47,137 bases of DNA from contig JAJZGI010000011.1 of NCBI GenBank assembly GCA_021798575.1, positions 1-47,137 of the forward strand, given 5' to 3'. Origin of the DNA: Pseudomonadota bacterium (lineage in GTDB: Bacteria; Pseudomonadota; Alphaproteobacteria; Acetobacterales; Acetobacteraceae). Position numbers and translations under genes: made by a program. Positions 28,497 to 36,594 of this stretch are shown here, in pieces. A model generated the notes under the pieces. That model made no database searches. It saw only the letters and a program-made list of their open reading frames with translations, and had not been told where the DNA came from. Every line of letters starts with the position of its first letter. The stretch's first letter is position 1.

Positions 28497-29073
28497 GATT
28501 CGCCGTCTCGCGCTGCTGATGTTGCTGCTCGCCGCGCCTTTGGGCCCGGCGCGGAGTGCCCAGCCTGCCTGGGGCCTGCCGCAGCTGATGCGTTCGTTGG
28601 CTTCGGTGCGCACCGCCTCCGCCCATTTCACCGAGTGCGAGACCGCGCCAGTGCTGAGCGCCCCACTCATGAGCATAGGCACACTCACCTACCGAGCGCC
28701 GGACTATCTGAGCAAGGTCACCACCGCGCCCAACGCACAGCGTTTCGTGCTCGAGCATAACCGCGTCACCCTCACCGCCAACGGCCAGGTGCACGTCTTT
28801 GCGCTCAGCCAGGACCCGCGCATCGCCGGGCTGGTCGAGGGCATTCAGGGCACGCTGGCGGGCGATCTCCCTTCATTGCAACAATTCTACACCGTCAGCC
28901 TCACGGGCAATGCGGCGGCCTGGCAACTGCGCCTGCTGCCGAAGGATAGGTCGCTGCGGCGCATCGTGCGGGGGCTCATCATCCGCGGCAGCGGGAGCCA
29001 GATCACCACGATCGACACCGTCAGCAACGACGGCGGTGATTCGCTCATGCGTATTGAGCCCGATGCGCCGTAG
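28480..29073 (+). CDS. LolA-like outer-membrane lipoprotein carrier homologue
   Basis: A 197-residue secreted protein with a signal peptide (about 8-27, LALLMLLLAAPLGPARSA). The mature part (LPQLMRSLASVRTASAHFTECE, GTLTYRAPDYLSKVT) resembles the LolA fold that shelters hydrophobic acyl chains in the periplasm. In aryl-polyene clusters this homologue is believed to carry the finished product to the outer membrane. The ATG at 28480 lies inside the acyltransferase end; it overlaps the MMPL gene by 11 bp. Confidence 0.8.
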   Translation: MISGPEIRRLALLMLLLAAPLGPARSAQPAWGLPQLMRSLASVRTASAHFTECETAPVLSAPLMSIGTLTYRAPDYLSKVTTAPNAQRFVLEHNRVTLTANGQVHVFALSQDPRIAGLVEGIQGTLAGDLPSLQQFYTVSLTGNAAAWQLRLLPKDRSLRRIVRGLIIRGSGSQITTIDTVSNDGGDSLMRIEPDAP

Positions 29074-31390
29074 GGGCTGGGTCCCGCTGGTCTGGCTGGT
29101 GTCGCTCGTCGCCTGCGCCATCATCGCGGCGCGCACGCGCTACCCGACCAACATGGGTGATTTCCTGCCGCACTCGGCCTCCATGGCGCAGCAGGTACTG
29201 GCCGGGCAGGTGAACGGCGCCGCCGCCTCGCATATCGTCATGCTGGACATCAAAGGCGCGCCCGCGCCGGTCCTGGCGCGGCTCAGCCAGGCTCTGGCCG
29301 CGCAACTACGCCCGCAGCCGGACTTCATCAATGTCATGAACGGCGATGCAAAATCATTCGCCGGCGTGCAAAACTATGTATGGCGCAACCGCTACCTCTT
29401 AAGCCCCGGCGTGACCGCGCAACGATTCTCAACCGCCGGGCTGCACGCCGCGCTGCAAAACGACCTCTCCCTGCTCAGCTCGGAGCTCGGGACGGTGATG
29501 GGGGAAAGCCTGCGGGCGGACCCGACGGGCGAGACTCTGGGTCTGCTGAGCCAATTCGGCAACGGCGGCGGCCCGGCGATGCAAAACGGCGCATGGATGA
29601 CCGCCAACGGAAACGCAGCGTTACTGCTGGTGGACACGGCGGCCCCCGGGTTCGACCTGGATGCGCAACAACGCGCGCTGGCGCGGATCAAATCCCGTTT
29701 CAGCCATGCCCGCGCCGCCATCCCGGCGGCAGCCGGGGCCTATCTGCAAATGAGCGGGCCGGGCGTGTTCGCCGTGCATATCCGCAATACCACCAAAAGC
29801 GACGTCACCCGCCTCTCGATCCTGGCCCTGTCCGGCGCCGCCACGCTGCTGATCTTCGCCTATCGCTCGCCGCTCGTGCTGCTGCTCGGCCTGCTGCCCA
29901 TCGCCGCGGGCGCGCTCGCGGCCATCGCCGCCGTCTCGCTGGCGTTCGGCTTCGTGCACGGCATCACGCTCGGCTTCGGCGTGACCCTGATCGGCGAATC
30001 GCTCGACTACGCGATCTATCTTTTCACCCAGACCGCCCGTGGCGAGCCGGCGGACGCGGCGCTGGCCCGCATCTGGCCCACATTGCGCCTGGGCGCGCTC
30101 ACCTCCATCGTCGGCTTCAGCGCCATGCTGGCGTCCAGCTTCACCGGCTTCGCCCAGCTCGGCCTGTTCTCTATCGCCGGGCTGGCCGCCGCCCTGGGGA
30201 CAACGCGCTTCGTCCTGCCGCTCCTGGTGCCCCAAAGCTTCTTCGCCGCCGGGGCGGAGCCGCTGGGCCGGCCGGTACAGGCGCTCATCGCGCATCGGCG
30301 CGCCGGGCGCGGCGTGGTGGCACTGGGCGTGGCCGCCGCGTTCATCGCGCTGCTGGCGCACCAAAGCGGCATGTGGGATCAAAACCTGCTGAACCTGAGC
30401 CCGATCCCGCAGGCCGCGCAACAACTCAACCAGAATTTGCAGCGCGAGCTCGGCGTCCCGAACCTGCGCTTCTTCGCGGTGTTCAAGGCCAGCAGTGCGC
30501 AGCGCGCCTTGCAACAAAGCGAGGCGCTGGCGCCGGTGCTGGTCAGGCTGGTGGCGGCGCAGGAGCTCGGCGGCTTCAACCTGCCGAGCAACATTCTGCC
30601 CAGCGATGCCACCCAGCGCCAGCGCCAGGCGGACCTGCCCGACATTGCGACGCTTAAAAAGCGCTTCAGCCAGGCGGCCCGGGGCCTGCCATTCAAAATC
30701 TCCGCATTTACGCCATTTTTCAGCGCCGTGGCGGCTGCCCGAACTGCCCCGCTGCTCACGCCCTCCAGCCTGCCACCCGCACTCCGGCTCCAGTTCGGCT
30801 CCATGCTGGTGCGCCATGGCGCTGCCTGGGTGGTCGTGGCGCCGCTGCACGATGTCACCCACCCGGCGGCCGTCACGCGCGCCCTCACCGCCGGCGGAGC
30901 GCATTTCGTCGACCTCAACCAGGCGTCAACCCGCCTGCTGCACACCTTCCAGAACCAGGCGGTGACGCTCGCGGTCGTCGGCAGCGTCGCCATCTTCCTG
31001 CTCCTGCTGGTCGGGCTGCGCTCGCTACGTCGCGCGGTCGCCGTGGCCGCCCCGCTGGCCGCCGCGGTCGCCATGACCTCCGCCCTGCTCACCCTTCGCG
31101 GCGGCAAACTCTCCATCTTCATGGTCGCCGGGTTTCTCCTCATCATCGCCATCGGCTCCAACTACTGCCTGTTCTTCGAGCGGAGCACCCCGGGCTCGCC
31201 CGGCTGGCCGCGCGCGGTGGCCTCCATCGTGCTGGCCAATCTCTGCACCGTCGCGGCCTACGGGCTGCTGTCCTTCTCGCGCATCCCGGTGCTGCACGAC
31301 ATCGGCGAAACGGTGGCCATCGGCACCTTCCTCAGCCTGGTCTGCGGCGCGGTGCTGAGCACGCCCTCCAACGCCGCCCCAACGCCATGA
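29063..31390 (+). CDS. MMPL/RND-family exporter of the aryl-polyene operon
   Basis: A 775-residue RND-superfamily transporter of the MMPL type. An N-terminal TM (about 7-26) and a periplasmic domain precede a bundle of TMs (about 255-390), then a second periplasmic domain (about 430-630) and a second bundle (about 635-770). The motif GVTLIGESLDYAIYLF in the first bundle is the counterpart of the GxxxDY motif of MMPL proton relays. It should extract the lipid-linked polyene from the inner membrane and pass it to the LolA-like carrier. It overlaps neighbours on both sides (11 bp and 4 bp). Confidence 0.88.
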   Translation: MRRRGWVPLVWLVSLVACAIIAARTRYPTNMGDFLPHSASMAQQVLAGQVNGAAASHIVMLDIKGAPAPVLARLSQALAAQLRPQPDFINVMNGDAKSFAGVQNYVWRNRYLLSPGVTAQRFSTAGLHAALQNDLSLLSSELGTVMGESLRADPTGETLGLLSQFGNGGGPAMQNGAWMTANGNAALLLVDTAAPGFDLDAQQRALARIKSRFSHARAAIPAAAGAYLQMSGPGVFAVHIRNTTKSDVTRLSILALSGAATLLIFAYRSPLVLLLGLLPIAAGALAAIAAVSLAFGFVHGITLGFGVTLIGESLDYAIYLFTQTARGEPADAALARIWPTLRLGALTSIVGFSAMLASSFTGFAQLGLFSIAGLAAALGTTRFVLPLLVPQSFFAAGAEPLGRPVQALIAHRRAGRGVVALGVAAAFIALLAHQSGMWDQNLLNLSPIPQAAQQLNQNLQRELGVPNLRFFAVFKASSAQRALQQSEALAPVLVRLVAAQELGGFNLPSNILPSDATQRQRQADLPDIATLKKRFSQAARGLPFKISAFTPFFSAVAAARTAPLLTPSSLPPALRLQFGSMLVRHGAAWVVVAPLHDVTHPAAVTRALTAGGAHFVDLNQASTRLLHTFQNQAVTLAVVGSVAIFLLLLVGLRSLRRAVAVAAPLAAAVAMTSALLTLRGGKLSIFMVAGFLLIIAIGSNYCLFFERSTPGSPGWPRAVASIVLANLCTVAAYGLLSFSRIPVLHDIGETVAIGTFLSLVCGAVLSTPSNAAPTP

Positions 31391-32595
31391 ACCGTCCATT
31401 CCCCTGGGGCATCGACCCCATCACGCATCTCGCCGATCCCACCCATCGCTACGCGGATTTCTATCCCTATCACGCGGAACTATGCGCTCTGTCCGAGCTG
31501 CGTAAAAAGCCCGGCTTTGGCGTACCGCTGCGCAGCGGCATCGGCGGCCACTCCTTGCTCTATCTCAACGGCGTGCGGCTGGACCGTACAGCGCACTACC
31601 CGGTACTTCGCCTCTGCACACCAGATGAACCGCCAGCGGACCACGGTGTCGGCATCAGCGTGAACTCGCACTACGGCAACGCCAACTGGGTCGGCGTCGA
31701 GGGGCGGGATTTCCAGCGGCGCGGCGCGCTCGCCCCGGGTCAGCGCCTGACGCACGAGGCCTACGCGCACACGCAGGCAACCGCCAAGGCGGCGGGCTTT
31801 CTGGACGGCGTGGAATTCCACAAATCACTCTTCCAGGACAAGCCAGCAGGCATGAGCGCGCGCGACTATATGTACGAGATCTCGGTCGCGACGGACTACG
31901 GCGCGCAGTTCGGCCGCAACATCTACTCGGCCCGCGTGCCGCTCAACCGCGCCCGGATGACCGCCATCATCGACTATCTCAACGCGCTGAACGCGCCCTA
32001 CCGGGAGGGAAACCGCCTCTATCGCTGGCGCGTGCTCAACAACAACTGCGCCCATGTCGCGCACAACGCGCTGGCCGCGGCGGGCGTCTGGTCGCCATGG
32101 CCGACCGGCCAGTTCTTTGCCTTCGCCGCCTTCAAATTCCCCGTACCCAAGAACGAGCTGGTCGACCTCATGCTGCGCGCCAACGACCTGCCGATCGAGG
32201 ACCCTGACACCTTGTACGATGACCTCGCCGCAAGAACCTCGCTTCTCGCATCGGGTACGCTGCCCACGGCGCCCGGCGCGCTGGCTGGCGCTGCCCCCGC
32301 GATCGCCGATAACGACGTCTACGACGTCGCGCGCCTCAGGTTGATCTTCTTCGACAACCCTTTCTGGGGCCCCTACAGCCCACGCTTCCGGCGCATCTTC
32401 GCCACGCCCCGCTATCACAACCTCGAGGCAAATCTACGCCACTTCGCGGCCCGATACGCGGCCGCACAGGCGCGCAGCGCTACTTCGCGGCATTCAGGCG
32501 AGCGCGCGCTGTTCCAGAGCCGCTATCATGACTATATCGCCCGCATGGCAGAGCAACTCCGCGCGCAACTCGCACAATTCGGAGAAACGCCATGA
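31387..32595 (+). CDS. Papain-like (permuted NlpC/P60 or LRAT-like) protein in the pigment operon
   Basis: A 402-residue protein I do not recognise by name. Two features suggest a circularly permuted papain fold: GIGGHSLLYLNG with His55, and later NNNCAHVAHNALAAAG with Cys221. In LRAT- and DUF4105-type enzymes the His likewise precedes the Cys, and the Cys lies in an NC-x-H-type helix motif. Such enzymes are acyltransferases, thioesterases, peptidases or phospholipases. No signal peptide is obvious. Position between the exporter and the ketosynthase, with ATGA overlaps on both sides, ties it to the pathway. It might replace the missing thioesterase or attach the polyene to its carrier; both are inference. 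Confidence 0.6.
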   Translation: MNRPFPWGIDPITHLADPTHRYADFYPYHAELCALSELRKKPGFGVPLRSGIGGHSLLYLNGVRLDRTAHYPVLRLCTPDEPPADHGVGISVNSHYGNANWVGVEGRDFQRRGALAPGQRLTHEAYAHTQATAKAAGFLDGVEFHKSLFQDKPAGMSARDYMYEISVATDYGAQFGRNIYSARVPLNRARMTAIIDYLNALNAPYREGNRLYRWRVLNNNCAHVAHNALAAAGVWSPWPTGQFFAFAAFKFPVPKNELVDLMLRANDLPIEDPDTLYDDLAARTSLLASGTLPTAPGALAGAAPAIADNDVYDVARLRLIFFDNPFWGPYSPRFRRIFATPRYHNLEANLRHFAARYAAAQARSATSRHSGERALFQSRYHDYIARMAEQLRAQLAQFGETP

Positions 32596-33782
32596 CCGTT
32601 TTGGGCTTAAGCGACTTTTCCCTCGTCACCTGCCTCGGCTCCGGCCGCGCGAACACGATGTCGGCGTTGCGCGGGGGCCGCAGCGGGCTGCTGCCCTGCC
32701 GTTTCGATACGCTGCCGCTCGCCGCCTATGTGGGCGAGGTCCCCGGGCTCGACGCCACACAACTCACCGGCGAGTGGGCGCCGTTCGACTGTCGTAACAA
32801 CCGCCTGGCAGCACTCGCCCTGGCGCAGGACGAATTTCTTCGCACCGTGGCCCAGGCCCGCGCGCGCTATGGCGCCGCGCGCATCGGTGTCTTCCTGGGC
32901 ACCAGCACCTCGGGCATATTGCAGACGGAGACAGCGTATCGCCATCGCGATTCATCGGGCGCCCTGCCGCCCGGCTTCAACTACGCGCGCACCCACAACA
33001 CCTACGCGCTGGGCCACTTCGTGCGGGACTATCTCCGGCTCTCAGGCCCGGCCTTCGTGGTCTCCACCGCCTGCGCCGCCACCTCCAAGGTCTTCGTCAG
33101 CGCCGCCCGGATGATCGAAGCCGGCCTGTGCGACGCCGCGATCGTCGGCGGCGCCGACTCCCTCTGCGCCACCACTTTGTTCGGCTTTCATTCACTGGGC
33201 GTAGTGGCGGAGGGCCCATGTCGCCCGTTCGATGCCGCGCGCAACGGCATCTCCATCGGCGAGGCGGCGGGTTTTGCGCTGCTGGAAAAACCGGGGGACC
33301 AGCACGGGCCGGACTCCGTGCTGCTGCTGGGCGCGGGTGAGAGCTCGGATGCCTATCATATGTCCTCACCGGACCCTGATGGCAAAGGTGCCGCGCGCGC
33401 GATGCAGCTGGCGCTGCAAGCAGCCGGGCTGGCGCCCTCGGAGATCGACTATATCAACCTGCACGGCACGGCGACCCTCGCGGGGGACGCCTCGGAGGAC
33501 CGCGCGGTTTCGCATTTGTTCGGCAACAAAATCCCGTGCAGCTCCACCAAGGGCTTCACCGGCCATACGCTCGGCGCCTCGGGCATCGTGGCCGCCATTA
33601 TCAGCGCGCTCGCCATCCAGGGCGGGTTCCTGCCGGGCAGCCCGCACACGAATCACGTGGACCCCGAATTTTCCAGCGCCTATGCGCTGCGCGGGCGCAC
33701 GGCGCGCCTCCAGCGCGTGCTCAGCAACGCATTCGGCTTCGGCGGCGTGAATTGCAGCCTCGTCCTGGGCCGGGCCGCATGA
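32592..33782 (+). CDS. Beta-ketoacyl-ACP synthase (ApeO-like KS)
   Basis: A 396-residue condensing enzyme with a complete active site: Cys161 in VSTACAATS, His291 in NLHGTATLAGD, Lys320 in SSTKGFTGH and His325 in the same motif. It performs decarboxylative chain extension with malonyl-ACP. In aryl-polyene synthases a KS like this pairs with a KS-like partner lacking the cysteine, here the next gene. It overlaps both neighbours by 4 bp. Confidence 0.92.
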   Translation: MTVLGLSDFSLVTCLGSGRANTMSALRGGRSGLLPCRFDTLPLAAYVGEVPGLDATQLTGEWAPFDCRNNRLAALALAQDEFLRTVAQARARYGAARIGVFLGTSTSGILQTETAYRHRDSSGALPPGFNYARTHNTYALGHFVRDYLRLSGPAFVVSTACAATSKVFVSAARMIEAGLCDAAIVGGADSLCATTLFGFHSLGVVAEGPCRPFDAARNGISIGEAAGFALLEKPGDQHGPDSVLLLGAGESSDAYHMSSPDPDGKGAARAMQLALQAAGLAPSEIDYINLHGTATLAGDASEDRAVSHLFGNKIPCSSTKGFTGHTLGASGIVAAIISALAIQGGFLPGSPHTNHVDPEFSSAYALRGRTARLQRVLSNAFGFGGVNCSLVLGRAA

Positions 33783-34594
33783 CCCACTTATACATTGAGG
33801 GCATCGGCCTGCGCGGCCTGGGGCTCAACGGCTGGGCGCAAAGCGCGCCGGTGCTGGCTGGCCTGGCGGACTACGCGGCGGCGCCGGTGGAGGTGCCGCT
33901 CTGCCCCCTGCTGCCCGCCAATGAGCGTCGGCGCGCGCCCAAAACGGTCAACCTCGCCCTGGCCGTCGCGGCGGAGGCGTTCAGCGCCTCCGGCCGCAGC
34001 CCGCTGACAACGCCGGTAGTGTTCAGCTCCTCCGGCGGGGAGGGCGAGACGATCCACGGCATATTGAGCACGCTGGCCTCACCCCAGCGTGAACTCTCGC
34101 CGACCAGGTTCCACAACTCGGTCCATAACGCCGCGGCGGGCTATTGGAGCATCGGCACCGGCGCGACCTCAGCCTCCACCAGCCTGTGCGCCTATGATGA
34201 CAGTTTCGCCGCCGCACTCATCGAGGCCGCCGCGCAGGTCGCCGCCAACCAGCCCGTCGCGATGATCGTCTACGATGTCCCCTATCCCGCGCCGCTGTGC
34301 CTGGTCCGCCCCATCGGTGCCGCGTTTGGCATGGCGCTGGTGCTCTCGCCCCAACCCTCGGCTGCCTCCCTGGCGCGGCTCGATCTCACGCTGCGGCCCG
34401 GCGCCTGCGCGGCGCCCACCGCAGCCCCGCTCACGCTGGATTATTTGCGCCAGTCCACGCCGGCGGCGCGCAGCCTGCCGCTGCTGGCCGCCCTGGCCGC
34501 CAATATGGCCTCGGTCGTCTCGTTGGATTATCTGACCGATATGACGCTCACGCTCCAAATCACCCCACGTCCCGCTCCCGGCTGGCAGGCATGA
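33779..34594 (+). CDS. KS-like chain-length-factor partner (ApeC-like)
   Basis: A 271-residue protein of the short ketoacyl-synthase N-terminal type (Ketoacyl-synt_2). FHNSVHNAAAGYWSIGTGATSAST at about 111-134 aligns with the KS active-site region but carries Ala/Ser in place of the nucleophilic Cys, and the C-terminal His motifs are absent. It should be catalytically silent and form a heterodimer with the KS at 32592, limiting polyene length. It overlaps neighbours by 4 bp each. Confidence 0.82.
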   Translation: MTHLYIEGIGLRGLGLNGWAQSAPVLAGLADYAAAPVEVPLCPLLPANERRRAPKTVNLALAVAAEAFSASGRSPLTTPVVFSSSGGEGETIHGILSTLASPQRELSPTRFHNSVHNAAAGYWSIGTGATSASTSLCAYDDSFAAALIEAAAQVAANQPVAMIVYDVPYPAPLCLVRPIGAAFGMALVLSPQPSAASLARLDLTLRPGACAAPTAAPLTLDYLRQSTPAARSLPLLAALAANMASVVSLDYLTDMTLTLQITPRPAPGWQA

Positions 34595-35028
34595 AAACAC
34601 TGGCTCGTGAGCAGATCATGGCGATGATCCCGCATGATGGCGCCATGTGCCTGCTGGATGAGGTGCTGGAGTGGGACGCGAGCGCGCTGCACGGCCTGTC
34701 CCACCGGTTTTGTAACGCGGACAACCCGATGCGTCGGCCCGATGGCGTGCTGGGTGCTGCCTGTCTGGTCGAACTCGCGGCGCAGGCCATGGCCGTCCAC
34801 GCAAGTCTGGTCGCCGGGCCCAATCACGCCCCCACGCCCGGCTATCTGGTCGCCCTGCGGGAGGTGCGGCTGGCCAGGGCGACTCTGGATGCGGCGATGG
34901 CGCCGCTTGGCATCAACGCCACGCGCCTGATGATGAGCGGGCAGGGCGCGTCCTACTCCTTCGTGGTCAGCAGCCATCATGCGGAAATCGTGCGTGGCCG
35001 CGCGGTTTTGCTTTTGGGGAACACGTGA
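34591..35028 (+). CDS. Second hotdog dehydratase (ApeP-like)
   Basis: A 145-residue hotdog protein. MIPHDGAMCLLDEVLEWD at about 12-29 and LVELAAQAMAVHASL match the ApeP/FabZ-like pattern, with His15 the likely catalytic base. In the characterised aryl-polyene system two dehydratases work together; this one is the longer partner of that at 27313. Coupled by ATGA upstream and GTGA downstream. Confidence 0.8.
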   Translation: MKTLAREQIMAMIPHDGAMCLLDEVLEWDASALHGLSHRFCNADNPMRRPDGVLGAACLVELAAQAMAVHASLVAGPNHAPTPGYLVALREVRLARATLDAAMAPLGINATRLMMSGQGASYSFVVSSHHAEIVRGRAVLLLGNT

Positions 35029-35744
35029 GTAGGGCTCTCATCACGGGCGGTAGCGGAGTCATCGGTGCCGCCATCGCGCATCTGCTCGCCCAGGCTGGCC
35101 ATCATATCTATGTCCACGCCCACGCAAACCTGCCGCAGGCGGAGCGCGTCGCGGCGGAAATCATAGCCAAGGGTGGCGCCGCCCAGGCCGTGTGTTTCGA
35201 TATCACCGATCACGCGCAAACCGCCCAGGCGCTGGCGCAGATCCTCAAAGCCGGGCCGATCCAGATCCTGGTCAACAACGCCGGCATCCACGACGACGCG
35301 GTGCTGCCGGGCATGCGCCAGGAGCAATGGGCGCGCGTCATCGACGTCTCGCTCAACGGGTTCTTCAACGTCACGCAGCCGCTGCTGCTGCCGATGCTCC
35401 GCACGCGTTTCGGGCGCATCATCAACATCTCCTCGGTGGCGGCGCTCATGGGCAATCGCGGCCAGGCCAACTACGCGGCGGCCAAGGCCGGGCTGCACGG
35501 GGCCACGCGCGCGCTGGCGCTGGAGCTCGCCAGCCGGGGCATCACGGTGAACACGGTGGCACCGGGGATCATCGCCTCGCCCACCGCCGAAAAATCCTTC
35601 CCGCCGGAGGTCATCAAAAAGCTGGTGCCGATGCAGCGGGCGGGCCAGCCCGAGGAGGTGGCCGAGCTGGTGGCTTTTCTCGCCTCCGAGCGCGCTTCTT
35701 ATATCTCAGGTCAGCTGATCTCGATCAACGGCGCGATGGCCTGA
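35025..35744 (+). CDS. 3-ketoacyl-ACP reductase (FabG/ApeQ-like)
   Basis: A 239-residue short-chain dehydrogenase. The nucleotide-binding TGGSGVIG is at 7-14, NNAG at 84-87, and the Ser137-Tyr150-Lys154 triad lies in ISSVAALMGNRG and NYAAAK. It reduces 3-ketoacyl-ACP to the 3-hydroxy form with NADPH in each cycle. The GTG start overlaps the dehydratase stop. It closes the contiguous operon; two direct repeats follow. Confidence 0.92.
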   Translation: MSRALITGGSGVIGAAIAHLLAQAGHHIYVHAHANLPQAERVAAEIIAKGGAAQAVCFDITDHAQTAQALAQILKAGPIQILVNNAGIHDDAVLPGMRQEQWARVIDVSLNGFFNVTQPLLLPMLRTRFGRIINISSVAALMGNRGQANYAAAKAGLHGATRALALELASRGITVNTVAPGIIASPTAEKSFPPEVIKKLVPMQRAGQPEEVAELVAFLASERASYISGQLISINGAMA

Positions 35745-35752
35745 TCAAACCC

Positions 35753-35805
35753 GTTCCCCTCGACATTCACGCCGTCATCTGTTCCCCTCGATCTTCACCC
35801 CGTCA
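35753..35805. repeat. Two tandem ~25-bp direct repeats
   Basis: 35753-35777 and 35781-35805 match at 22 of 25 positions and both begin GTTCCCCTCGA and end CCGTCA, with a 28-bp period. They lie just after the ketoreductase stop. No hairpin or coding frame is evident. They run directly into the palindromic repeat downstream. Confidence 0.6.
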
Positions 35806-35878
35806 ATCGCGAGAATTATGCGCAGCCTGCCTTACCATCGGTCATCGCGAGTCATGCGCAGCATGACGAAGCGATCCA
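35806..35878. repeat. Degenerate double copy of a GTCATCGCGAG...GCGATCCA palindromic repeat
   Basis: The complete copy at 35841-35878 folds as two nested stems: ATCGC (35844-35848) with GCGAT (35871-35875), and GTCATGC (35851-35857) with GCATGAC (35861-35867) around GCA. A decayed copy (ATCGCGAG to GCGCAGCCTG) covers 35806-35829. This resembles the CATTGCGAG...AAGCAATCC intergenic repeat seen in many bacteria, with C replacing T in the stem (recalled similarity). Confidence 0.55.
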
Positions 35879-35914
35879 TCCGTCAAAACCACCCAAAAAC
35901 ACCCCAAATTCCCC

Positions 35915-35943
35915 TTGACTCCCCCGCCAAATGTCACTATAAC
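35915..35943 (+). promoter_or_regulatory. Strong sigma70-type promoter, probably giving a leaderless mRNA
   Basis: TTGACT (35915-35920), a 17-bp spacer and TATAAC (35938-35943) are close to the housekeeping consensus. Transcription is expected about 7 bases beyond the -10, at 35950-35951, which is exactly the ATG of the next gene at 35951. No ribosome-binding site precedes that ATG, so a leaderless transcript is the simplest reading. Confidence 0.7.
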
Positions 35944-35950
35944 TAACGTC

Positions 35951-36541
35951 ATGTCCGGTGAGCCCATCAACACGCGCCTCTACCACATCGTCATGTACCT
36001 GGTGCAGTCGCTGGGCAACGGTGCGCGTCGCGTCAACATGCCGCACTCGCTCTGCCAACTCCTCACAAACCGCCTGATCCGCCTGACCCACCGTCTGCGC
36101 ATCCTCATCGAGCGCGGGCCGCTCCCCGCGCGCCCACCCCGCACCACGCCGCGTCAAACACCGGCAAACCCAAAACCCAGCACGATTGAATACTACCCGC
36201 CGACCAATTTCGCCTGGTTGCTGCACCTGTTTCCCAACTCCGGGGTCGCCGTCGCCCACTTCCAGCTCAAAACATTGCTGGACGAGCCCGAGACCCAATC
36301 CCTCATCGCCACCCACCCGACTCTCGCCCGCAGCCTCCGGCCCTTGTGTCGCTTGGTCGGCCTCAAACCCCCAGCCTGCCTCAAGCTGCCCAGAAAACCG
36401 CGCACCAAACGCGCCCCCCAACCCACGCCACAACCACCGCGCCGAATCTGGCACCCAGCGCCACCACCCAGGCCGATGACCCCCGCCGAGGCCCAACTCG
36501 CCGCCCGCCAATTCTTCAACCCCCGCGATTTTTATCTCTGA
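35951..36541 (+). CDS. Hypothetical Pro/Arg-rich protein (Acetobacteraceae-type family)
   Basis: A 196-residue basic protein of unknown function. The helical N-terminus (GNGARRVNMPHSLCQLLTNR) is followed by a Pro-rich linker, a middle domain (FAWLLHLFPNSGVAVAHFQ, ETQSLIATHPTLARSLRPLCRLVGL) and a basic, Pro-rich C-terminus. I recall many paralogues of this pattern in Acetobacteraceae genomes, often scattered singly; that memory was not checked. There are no catalytic motifs or membrane segments. It is the only gene between the core pigment operon and the tailoring genes, and has its own promoter. Confidence 0.7.
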   Translation: MSGEPINTRLYHIVMYLVQSLGNGARRVNMPHSLCQLLTNRLIRLTHRLRILIERGPLPARPPRTTPRQTPANPKPSTIEYYPPTNFAWLLHLFPNSGVAVAHFQLKTLLDEPETQSLIATHPTLARSLRPLCRLVGLKPPACLKLPRKPRTKRAPQPTPQPPRRIWHPAPPPRPMTPAEAQLAARQFFNPRDFYL

Positions 36542-36563
36542 ACCCACCCATGCCTTTCCGCGC

Positions 36564-36593
36564 CTATATTATTACGATATCGTAACAATATAG
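36564..36593. promoter_or_regulatory. 30-bp near-perfect palindrome between convergent genes
   Basis: The segment from CTATATT to AATATAG is its own reverse complement except for one symmetrical mispair. Its core TTACGATATCGTAA is a perfect 14-bp palindrome. It sits 22 bp after the hypothetical gene and 1 bp beyond the stop of the convergent GT2 gene, so a bidirectional terminator is one reading. The AT-rich stem with a central GATATC also looks like a TetR-type operator. Confidence 0.6.
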
Positions 36594-36594
36594 C

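Noticed and set aside
29380-30657. A 425-codon plus-strand frame within the MMPL exporter
   Set aside because: Arg/Gly-rich shadow in a different frame of a clear RND-family gene.
35753-35805. Start of a CRISPR array
   Set aside because: Only two repeats with a 3-base spacer; no spacer-sized intervals and no cas gene nearby.
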